DNA from: Poriferisodalis sp965262965
GTDB taxonomy: Bacteria; Actinomycetota; Acidimicrobiia; Acidimicrobiales; Poriferisodalaceae
Direction: 5' to 3'
Assembly (NCBI RefSeq): GCF_965262965.1
Contig: NZ_OZ253573.1
Span: 1,612,001 to 1,676,000 of the forward strand
DNA: 64,000 nucleotides
Positions 43,926 to 50,384 of this stretch are shown here, one piece after another. The translations under genes were made by a program, and so were the position numbers. The notes under the pieces were generated by a model. That model was not told the origin of the DNA and made no database searches. It saw only the letters and a list, made by a program, of their open reading frames with translations. Each line of letters starts with the position of its first letter. Within the stretch, counting starts at the first letter, position 1.

Positions 43926-44249
43926 TCAGTCGGCGAACATCTCGCGCGCGACGGCGAGCACACGTGCGGTCGTCGGCGCCGGGAACCGGCCGAGGTTGCG
44001 CACAAGCCGCGTGTTGTCCACCGCGCGCATCTGATCCAACACGACGTGGCCGCTCACGCCGTCGAACCGGCAGGCGACCCTGAACGGGTAGCGGCGGCTG
44101 CCGGTGGTCATGGGCGCAACCAGACAGCTCGCCCAGTGCTCATTGAGCTCGTCGGGCGAGATCACCACAGCGGGACGGGTCTTGCGAATCTCCGAACCGA
44201 CGGCGGGATCCAGGCTGCACAGGTACACGTCCCCGCGTCGGGGCGTCAT
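43926..44249 (-). CDS. mazF: MazF-type endoribonuclease toxin
   Basis: 107 residues of the MazF/PemK family: RRGDVYLCSLDPAVGSEIRK at the start, then TRPAVVISPDELNEH and CLVAPMTTGSRRYPFRV, with the conserved Arg and Thr of the RNA-cutting site, and VVLDQMRAVDNTRL. It cleaves mRNA at short sequences. The ATG overlaps the antitoxin stop as ATGA, the standard order for the pair. Length is normal and nothing is missing. Confidence 0.9.
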   Translation of the reverse strand: MTPRRGDVYLCSLDPAVGSEIRKTRPAVVISPDELNEHWASCLVAPMTTGSRRYPFRVACRFDGVSGHVVLDQMRAVDNTRLVRNLGRFPAPTTARVLAVAREMFAD

Positions 44250-44518
44250 CGGGCGTCATCGGTCGCGGGCTCCCATTCCCATTCGTCGGTGTCGAACCTG
44301 GTCGGCGGCCAAGACTCGGTGCCGATGTCGTCGCCTCGCTCGCGAGCCAGTCGGGCTGCTTCGGCCCACCCTGCCCTCGCCTCAAGGCGGGGCTCGATGA
44401 GCACGCCGCCTTCCACGATGCGCAACGAGACACGCTCGCCCAAGCCAGCCTCCTCGATGAGCGGCTTCGGCAGCCGGACACCGCGTGAGTTGCCGATCGG
44501 CACGATTCTCGCGTCCAT
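44246..44518 (-). CDS. mazE: MazE/AbrB-type antitoxin
   Basis: About 90 residues from ATG 44518. The AbrB-like DNA-binding fold reads MDARIVPIGNSRGVRLPKPL, then LGERVSLRIVEGGVLIEPR. The C-terminal half is acidic with Trp residues (DTDEWEWEPATDD), the part that would fill the MazF active site. A start four codons upstream is possible. It is followed by mazF with a four-base overlap and preceded by an A/T-rich palindromic promoter. Confidence 0.85.
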   Translation of the reverse strand: MDARIVPIGNSRGVRLPKPLIEEAGLGERVSLRIVEGGVLIEPRLEARAGWAEAARLARERGDDIGTESWPPTRFDTDEWEWEPATDDAR

Positions 44519-44561
44519 GCCTGCCTCCATCCATCGTCGGCACCATCGCCGACACCCGCGA

Positions 44562-44586
44562 ATTGTAATTACATTATAGCTACAAT
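44562..44586 (-). promoter_or_regulatory. mazEF promoter and palindromic operator
   Basis: An A/T-rich island in G+C-rich surroundings. ATTGTA at 44562-44567 is mirrored by TACAAT at 44581-44586, with GTAATTAC inside the left half. On the minus strand a TTGTAG-like box and TATAAT lie within it. This fits a promoter bound by the MazE antitoxin, about 45 bases upstream of mazE. Confidence 0.5.
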
Positions 44587-44666
44587 CAGCAATGTGCAGC
44601 GAAGATGGGGTACCACCATCTCAGTCTCCCGCGGGGCAGCCGGCGACGCTGATCGACCGGGGCGGA

Positions 44667-45869
44667 TCAGGCGTGCGACGCGCGAGATTCTGCCCAGGTC
44701 TTGCCGGACTCCACGTCGACGTCGTGAGGCAGGCCTAGGACTCGCTCGGCGATGATGTTTCGCTGCACCTCCGAGGTGCCGCCGCCGATCGTCAGCGCCG
44801 GGCTGAAGAGGTAGCCGCCGTGCCAGCCGTTCCAGCCTTCCACGACGGCTTGAGACTTCGGGAATTCGGGCGACGTGCCGAGCGGGCCCGTGTGTGTCAG
44901 CAGACCATGGGGCCCGGAGAGGTCCTTTGCCAGCGTCATGACGTGTTGGCCGTGATCGTCGGCAAGCGCCTTGCGCACGCTGGCCTCGGGTCCGGGCTGG
45001 CGTCCGTGCAGGCGCGCGCTCAGCGTCCGCAGCCGGATGAGACGCAGCACCTCACCCTCGATGTGCAGCCGCGCTGCGCGGTCACGCATGACCGGGTCGG
45101 TGAGGCCACCAGCGGAACGGACGATGTCGAGCAGGTCGGCAGCGCTGGGACCACTGCCCCACAGTGCGCCCTCGCCCGAGAGCGACACCCGTTCATTGCC
45201 CAGCGTGATCTTCGCGAGGCGCCACCCGTCGTTCTCGTCCCCGATGCGGTTCTCGACCGGCAATTCCATGTCGGTGAAGAACGTCTGGTTGAACGAGTAG
45301 GCCGTCGTCATGTCGATGATCGGGCGCAGCTCGAGGCCCGGCACGTCCATCGGGCAGATGAAATACGACACGCCTCGGTGCTTGGGCACGTCGGGATCGG
45401 TGCGGGCAATCAGGATGCCGAACTTGCTGCGGTGCGCTCCTGACGACCAGATCTTCGAGCCGTTCACGATGTAGCGATCGCCGTCGCGCACCGCCCGCGT
45501 GGCCAGGTTAGCGAGGTCCGAGCCGCTGTCTGGTTCGGAGAACAGCTGGCACCACACCTCCTCGCCGGTCAGGATCGGCCACAGGTAGCGTTTCTGCTGG
45601 GCTTCGGTGCCGCCGTAGAGGATTGTGGGGCCTGCCCAGCCCAGTCCGATGCCGCCAGCGAGTCGGCGAACGCCAGCTTTGGCGAGCTCCTCGTCGATCA
45701 GTAGTTGCGTGATGGGGTCGGCCCCGAGGCCGTAGGGCTTCGGCCAGTGCGGTGCCACGTAACCGGCGTGCGCCAGAGCTTCCTGGCTGGGCGCACCGTC
45801 ATGGTCGTCGAGCCAGTCGCGCACTGCAACCCGGCGAGAATCATCATCGTCCGGCCAGTCGAAATCCAT
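44667..45869 (-). CDS. Acyl-CoA dehydrogenase
   Basis: 400 residues of the FAD-dependent acyl-CoA dehydrogenase family. The N-terminal helices end at GGIGLGWAGPTILYGGTEAQ, the FAD/substrate strand region has CQLFSEPDSGSDLANLATRA and YIVNGSKIWSSGAHRSKFGI, and the C-terminal helical domain ends with the FAD-binding LTIGGGTSEVQRNIIAERVL. The sequence resembles dehydrogenases used for branched or steroid-derived acyl chains in actinobacteria, but the substrate is not certain. It is a single gene on the minus strand with start ATG 45869. Confidence 0.9.
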   Translation of the reverse strand: MDFDWPDDDDSRRVAVRDWLDDHDGAPSQEALAHAGYVAPHWPKPYGLGADPITQLLIDEELAKAGVRRLAGGIGLGWAGPTILYGGTEAQQKRYLWPILTGEEVWCQLFSEPDSGSDLANLATRAVRDGDRYIVNGSKIWSSGAHRSKFGILIARTDPDVPKHRGVSYFICPMDVPGLELRPIIDMTTAYSFNQTFFTDMELPVENRIGDENDGWRLAKITLGNERVSLSGEGALWGSGPSAADLLDIVRSAGGLTDPVMRDRAARLHIEGEVLRLIRLRTLSARLHGRQPGPEASVRKALADDHGQHVMTLAKDLSGPHGLLTHTGPLGTSPEFPKSQAVVEGWNGWHGGYLFSPALTIGGGTSEVQRNIIAERVLGLPHDVDVESGKTWAESRASHA

Positions 45870-46172
45870 GAGCGGACCCTAGTGGTGGCTCCTCAGACGC
45901 GAGCAGGCCCCGGCGTTGCTGCCGGGGCCTGCGCTCACCCGAAGATCGTCTGTCGCGCCTCTGCTTTGAGCGAGGCTGGCGCCGCGTGAGGACCAACACG
46001 CGGATCTTGTGGGGTTCGGTGGTCCGGGTTGGAGTCGCCACCTGACGCAGGCGCCCCCTTCTCGGAAGCGGGTCGCCTCAGCGCCCGGCCACCTCCAGAG
46101 TCCTCTTGCGTTTCGGCATTGTGTGGACCACCCCCTTTCTCTGGTGCGCCCAGAATGCCACACCGCGAGTGG
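45870..46172 (-). other. Intergenic region with a strong hairpin
   Basis: About 300 bases between the acyl-CoA dehydrogenase start and the P1 peptidase end. The clear feature is the hairpin at 45903-45932, described separately. Other G+C-rich partial inverted repeats occur around 46040-46090, but I could not assign them to a known riboswitch or tRNA. Confidence 0.45.
45903..45932 (-). terminator. Strong hairpin, likely terminator of the P1 peptidase gene
   Basis: A perfect 12-base stem, GCAGGCCCCGGC and GCCGGGGCCTGC, with a six-base loop. No T-run follows on either strand, as is common for actinobacterial terminators. It would end transcription coming leftward from the P1 peptidase gene, or act as a 5' structure for the dehydrogenase gene. 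Confidence 0.5.
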
Positions 46173-47129
46173 TCAGTTGGAGACCGCGGCTCGGATCGCG
46201 GTCGCGACCGCCTGGGCCCCGAGCGCAGCCACGAGGTCAGCACGCGTCTCCACTTCACCGGTTGCGAGCAGAAACAGGGCGTCCCCGTCGAAGTTGGTGT
46301 GCGGCGGTTCAACTGCGCGGGCGATGCCGGTGTGCGCCAGGTCGGCGGCGCGGCAGGCCTCGGGCTTCGTGAGCCGCGCGTTGGTCACCAGGCATCCAAT
46401 CGTGGTGTTGGTCCGCTCGGAATGGTCCGGTGTCGTGGTCGCGCCCGCCGGGTCGGCACCATCGGGCACCTCGGTGCCGCGTCCGGTGAACCCGGCGATG
46501 AGTTCGATCGGGGCGTACGGATAACGATCCATTTCCGGTGACGCAGTGGTGCCAGCGAGCACAGTGCCATCAGCGCCGATGACGTCGCCGAGCGCATTGA
46601 CCGCAATGGCCGCGCCCACAACCACGTCCCCGGAGCGCACGATTGCCGTCCCCAGCCCGCCCGCCACGGAGTAGTCCCGCCCGGCGATCTTGCCGATGGT
46701 GCAGCCGCGCCCAACGCCGACCCGACCAATGGCGGGTTCCGCCATCGTGGCGGCCTCGCAGGCGGCCCAGCCGGCCTCCGCCGTGGGTCGAGTGCTCTGC
46801 GGCGAGGCAATGTCGTAGACAACAGCGGCGCCCACGACCGGAACGATGCTGTCGCGGATGTTCAGCCCGCGGCCTTGCTGGGCGCACCAGCGAACGACGC
46901 CGTCGGCCGCCGCGAGCCCGAACACGCTGTTGCCGCACAACACGACGCCGTGGCATTCCACCCCGGCGCCCGTTGGGCCAAGAGCCGCCGCCTCCCGCGT
47001 GCCTGGAGCGCCCCCACGCACAGCGATCGCTCCCAGGGTCCCCGCTGGTGGCAGTACGACCGTCACGCCAGTGCCAGCCTCATCGTCGGTCCACCAGCCC
47101 ACCAGCACCGAATCCAACCCCAACGCCAT
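46173..47129 (-). CDS. P1 family (DmpA/NylC-like) peptidase
   Basis: About 318 residues, start taken at ATG 47129 (MALGLDSVLVGWWTDDEAGT). The fold is that of self-cleaving Ntn hydrolases of the P1 group: GTREAAALGPTGAG and HGVVLCGNSVFGLAAADGVV near the start, GRDYSVAGGLGTA in the middle, and the cleavage site in NTTIGCLVTNARLTK, where a Thr becomes the N-terminal nucleophile after self-processing. Relatives act on D-amino acid amides or nylon oligomers; the substrate here is unknown. No signal peptide is present, so it is cytoplasmic. Confidence 0.88.
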   Translation of the reverse strand: MALGLDSVLVGWWTDDEAGTGVTVVLPPAGTLGAIAVRGGAPGTREAAALGPTGAGVECHGVVLCGNSVFGLAAADGVVRWCAQQGRGLNIRDSIVPVVGAAVVYDIASPQSTRPTAEAGWAACEAATMAEPAIGRVGVGRGCTIGKIAGRDYSVAGGLGTAIVRSGDVVVGAAIAVNALGDVIGADGTVLAGTTASPEMDRYPYAPIELIAGFTGRGTEVPDGADPAGATTTPDHSERTNTTIGCLVTNARLTKPEACRAADLAHTGIARAVEPPHTNFDGDALFLLATGEVETRADLVAALGAQAVATAIRAAVSN

Positions 47130-47463
47130 GGGCGCGGACCCTACGCGCTGGGGTTCCAAAACGCCGGACCGCGCCCCAGCGCGCTCCGATATCACCCAAA
47201 AGCACTCGGGCAAGATTTCTCGAGCGGCAGCTCTGGCTCAACTGATTCGCGAAAGCCGCGGCGCGCGATGGCCGACCGGACACAAAACCACGCTTGACCG
47301 AGCACCAGGTTGCGACAGTCTCATCGATGTGCGCGCGCGGACCGCAGACCGCGATCGACCAAGCTCATTCAGGCCGCGCCCTCAATTGCCGAGAACTCAC
47401 CGAGCATTCGGCCGAACAGGACAGCACGGCAAGGGCTCGGTCATTTCAGCAGCTATTGTTACT
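47130..47463. other. Intergenic region upstream of the Xre-RES module
   Basis: About 330 bases with no gene I can support. An open frame crosses it on the plus strand but its composition is not protein-like before the RES domain. The right end leads into the toxin-antitoxin promoter. Confidence 0.4.
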
Positions 47464-47481
47464 GACAGAACTTCGACAGAA
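47464..47481 (+). promoter_or_regulatory. Paired direct repeats, likely Xre operator and promoter
   Basis: GACAGAA occurs at 47464-47470 and again at 47475-47481, exactly 11 bases apart, so both copies lie on the same face of the helix. TTGTTA at 47456 and AATACA at 47480 could be -35 and -10 boxes with about 18 bases between them. The antitoxin gene starts at 47529. Confidence 0.4.
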
Positions 47482-47528
47482 TACATGACATCCAAGCGTG
47501 TCGACATCCTCCCGAAAGGACAGGCTCC

Positions 47529-47867
47529 ATGGCGGCAGGAATCGCCGAACGGGTTCGGGAGCTCCAGGACGCAGCCCGGCTTACCCAAAGTGACATCGGG
47601 CGCGTCGTCGGTACATCGGCGCGCACGGTCGCCCGTTGGGATCGTGGCAGTTGCGCACCCCAACCCGGGGCCCGCCAGCGGCTGCTCGAGCTGGTGTACG
47701 TCACTGACCAGGCGTCCACAGTCATCCAGCCTTCGGAATTCTCGCTTTGGCTGTTTGCCCCAAATCGGCTGCTCGACCACGATTCGCCTGCCGACCGAAT
47801 CGCTCAGGGCGACTACCGATCCGTTCTCGCCCTCATCGAGGCGCTCGCAGACGGCATCACGGTCTAG
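47529..47867 (+). CDS. Xre/MbcA/ParS-type antitoxin
   Basis: 112 residues. The N-terminal half is an HTH (VRELQDAARLTQSDIGRVVG, then TSARTVARWDRG), and the C-terminal half is the toxin-binding domain of the MbcA/ParS group (FSLWLFAPNRLLDHDSPADR, then IAQGDYRSVLALIEALADGI). Such antitoxins pair with RES-domain toxins that destroy NAD, and a RES domain follows directly. ATG 47529 has an AGGA-like site upstream (CCGAAAGGACAGG). It should repress its own promoter. Confidence 0.88.
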   Translation: MAAGIAERVRELQDAARLTQSDIGRVVGTSARTVARWDRGSCAPQPGARQRLLELVYVTDQASTVIQPSEFSLWLFAPNRLLDHDSPADRIAQGDYRSVLALIEALADGITV

Positions 47868-48414
47868 TGACAGCGACGATGCAACCGAAACGGCCGAGGA
47901 CGACCCGCTATCGGCTCTGAACTCGCTCGGCGCGACACCACTGGATCTCATCGCCTACCGGCACACTTCTCGCAACCGTCCGCCCCTGTCCGGTCGCGGA
48001 GCGCAAGCCCTCGGCGGCCGCTGGAATCGTCGCGGAAGGAGCGCAACCATTTACCTCACGGATTCCGTGCCTGGGTGTGCGGCCGAATTCCGTCGGATGG
48101 CAGCAGGACAAGGCCGGGGGAGCTCCGCGCTGCTGCCCCGCGCGCTACGCCATGTGCACCTCGATCAGATGCCGCTCGTCGATCTTGCTGTACCCGGTGC
48201 TCTCGACGCACTCGGACTCAGCCGGGACGACATCCGTGCCGCAGACTGGTCCAAGTGCCAGCTGATCGGCGAGACAGCTGCACTGGCCGGTTACGCAGGC
48301 TTACGTGCACCGTCCGCTACCGGGATCGGGCACGCGATCGTCCTCTTCGAAGACCGACTGCCCGAAGGCCGGGTGCACCTCGTCAAGACTGAGGATCTCA
48401 GCCCATACCTGTGA
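47866..48414 (+). CDS. RES-domain NAD-degrading toxin, start unresolved
   Basis: The RES domain reads IAYRHTSRNRPPLSGRGAQA, LGGRWNRRGRSATIYLTDS and AAEFRR, with the conserved Arg and Tyr of the NAD-binding site, and ends VHLVKTEDLSPYL. RES toxins hydrolyse or phosphorolyse NAD. No ATG, GTG or TTG begins this frame between the antitoxin stop and the domain. The natural start would be GTG 47867 in TAGTGA, but that frame hits a stop after 17 codons; a one-base change near 47880-47915 would join it to the RES frame. It is either a frameshifted toxin or one with an unusual start. Coordinates mark the open frame. Confidence 0.7.
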   Translation, partial: SDSDDATETAEDDPLSALNSLGATPLDLIAYRHTSRNRPPLSGRGAQALGGRWNRRGRSATIYLTDSVPGCAAEFRRMAAGQGRGSSALLPRALRHVHLDQMPLVDLAVPGALDALGLSRDDIRAADWSKCQLIGETAALAGYAGLRAPSATGIGHAIVLFEDRLPEGRVHLVKTEDLSPYL

Positions 48415-48416
48415 AC

Positions 48417-50276
48417 TCACACAACTCGTGCTTCCAGCAAAGCATCCACAATCGATCCACGACCGCTGACCGCAATCTTCAGCAGATCGGTGGCGCGAGT
48501 CATGCCGACATAAAGCAGACGCCGGCGCAGGGTGTCATCGGTGCTCGGACCGCCCCGGATGTCGTCCACTCCGATGATGTACACCCGTGCGAACTCGAGG
48601 CCCTTGGCGAGTTGCATCGTCGACAGGCGCACTCCGTCATCAGTTTCGGTTCCGTCCGGATTGAGGTCGACAAGCTTGAACGTCGGAATGTCCAGCTGAC
48701 GGGCCTCCTGCTCGATTTCGTTCAGTGCGTCCCAGTTCCCAGCCAGAATCGCCATGTCCGACCAAGGAACCCGTTCGGCATGTGATCTGCGTAACGCTGC
48801 ACACACAGATTGGTACCCCTCGAGGTGCGATTGAAATGGGCGCACATCGGGAGCGGGGCCCGACCGTTCAGCGGCTTCGGGCGGAATGAATGTCGCCGGA
48901 TCTTCTTCATCGCCACCCTCAGGCACGCCGCCAGCCCGAAGAAAGTCATCGGCGAACTTCAGGATCTCGTAGGTGTTGCGGTAGTTGACTCGAAGCACTT
49001 CGGTCCGCCCGCGGCCGCTGATTTCGGTGGTATCGGTCGAGTCGGGCCGGTGCTGCGCAGGCGGCGGCAGTCCAGGCTGACGCCGATAGAGGTTCTGCGC
49101 AGAGTCAAGGGCGACCACGAAATCACTCCACGGATACCGCAGGAGCCCGAACACCATGCGTGTCCTGCTTGCGTCGAGATCCTGTGCCTCGTCGATCATC
49201 ACGGCGTCGTAGCGATAGCGCTCCGGCACTCGACCAGCATCGAGCGCTTGGTTCACCTCCTCCACATGACGGTCAAACCTTGAATTTCCGAGGTGTCCGG
49301 TCTGGATTTCAAGTGTCCTGCATATGGCCGACGCCAGACTGTCGACGGTTCGCACACGGACATTGGGACAATCCTCGAGTTGCCGGGCCAACGAGAGTGC
49401 CAATGGCCGGTTGAAGCAGGTCAGCAGGATTCGCCAATTGGGATAGTGCCGTGCAAGGTGCCGTGCCCGGAACACCAGCACCAGCGTCTTGCCAGATCCG
49501 GCTACGCCCTTGATGACCCGGTAGCCGTCTCCGAGATGTTCGGCAAGGCGTTCCTGCTGGCGGTCCAGCACTTGCACAACGTCTGCGCCATCCTTTGGTG
49601 GCCGGAAGACCAGCTGACCCTGCTCGGCCTGCGCAGCGCTGTTCACGAGGAGTCGCGGATTCAGCGCTGCTCGTGCCCGGCGCTCTTCGGCCGCGCTGAG
49701 GCCCACGTCGGCGCGCCGTCGCCCGCCATTCGAAGTGGCGAGCACCCGCTCGAGCGCCGATTCGATCGATGAGGCGGAGAAGTCTTCTTGCAGCAGGAAC
49801 TGATCCGCGCCGGACTTGCCCGCGGCCAGAACCTTCGCCCTCGTCAATCGAGGCACCGCCACCGCGAGCGCAACCGGAAGTCTCGCTTCACTGAGACCCT
49901 GGGCAACAAGCCGGTCCCGGACTTCCTCGGACAGTTGCCCCAATCTGCTCCGTGTTTCTTCGGCGAGTCGCTGCAAGACACGCTGGGGCCGCCGCTTGGT
50001 CGCGAGGTTACGAGCGGTGCTGCCAGGAACGAAGTCCAAGAACACGATGCCAAGCGACGGGTGCAGCACAACAAGGTACGGCCTGCTCGTCGTGCCTTGC
50101 GAATCGGCCGAGGTTGAGTCGTCATCGTCAGATCGGGTCACGTTCGGCGCATACAGCGTCACCGTGACTTGCTCCGGAAGCCAGTCCCGGAATACCTGCG
50201 CTGCCTGCCGCAGTGGCGGCGGCACTGCCATGTTGTTGACAAGATTCGCAGGTAGCAAGAAGGCCATGAGTGGCAT
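48417..50276 (-). CDS. SF1 (UvrD/PcrA-like) helicase with NERD-like N-terminus
   Basis: 619 residues. The first 190 residues hold beta strands with RPYLVVLHPSLGIVFLDFVP, resembling nuclease-related NERD-type domains although the catalytic pattern is not clear. The helicase has motif I GVAGSGKT (257-264), Ia ILLTCFNRPLALSLA, II VMIDEAQDLDASR, III VALDSAQNLYRR, IV VLRVNYRNTYEIL, V STMQLAKGLEFARVYIIG and VI LLYVGMTRATDLLKI, all intact. It lies 108 bases downstream of the RecQ-like half of the next locus, on the same strand, so they may be one operon. NERD-SF1 helicases occur in defence loci, but the role here is open. Confidence 0.85.
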   Translation of the reverse strand: MPLMAFLLPANLVNNMAVPPPLRQAAQVFRDWLPEQVTVTLYAPNVTRSDDDDSTSADSQGTTSRPYLVVLHPSLGIVFLDFVPGSTARNLATKRRPQRVLQRLAEETRSRLGQLSEEVRDRLVAQGLSEARLPVALAVAVPRLTRAKVLAAGKSGADQFLLQEDFSASSIESALERVLATSNGGRRRADVGLSAAEERRARAALNPRLLVNSAAQAEQGQLVFRPPKDGADVVQVLDRQQERLAEHLGDGYRVIKGVAGSGKTLVLVFRARHLARHYPNWRILLTCFNRPLALSLARQLEDCPNVRVRTVDSLASAICRTLEIQTGHLGNSRFDRHVEEVNQALDAGRVPERYRYDAVMIDEAQDLDASRTRMVFGLLRYPWSDFVVALDSAQNLYRRQPGLPPPAQHRPDSTDTTEISGRGRTEVLRVNYRNTYEILKFADDFLRAGGVPEGGDEEDPATFIPPEAAERSGPAPDVRPFQSHLEGYQSVCAALRRSHAERVPWSDMAILAGNWDALNEIEQEARQLDIPTFKLVDLNPDGTETDDGVRLSTMQLAKGLEFARVYIIGVDDIRGGPSTDDTLRRRLLYVGMTRATDLLKIAVSGRGSIVDALLEARVV

Positions 50277-50384
50277 TCACGGTAGCGGCGACGTTCGGCG
50301 CAGTAGGTGGTTGCACGATGCGATCGCCAGTGCACACGGAGTGGAATTCTTGCTTGCCAGCGATGTCGAAGAGCGAATGTTTGC

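Noticed and set aside
46000..46100. Possible tRNA or riboswitch in the gap between acyl-CoA dehydrogenase and P1 peptidase
   Set aside because: Partial G+C-rich inverted repeats are present, but no cloverleaf with a T-arm consensus and no known riboswitch core could be built.
46846..47865. Upstream extension of the RES toxin frame
   Set aside because: The extension overlaps the P1 peptidase and the antitoxin in other frames and reads as low-complexity text; only the part after the antitoxin resembles a real protein.
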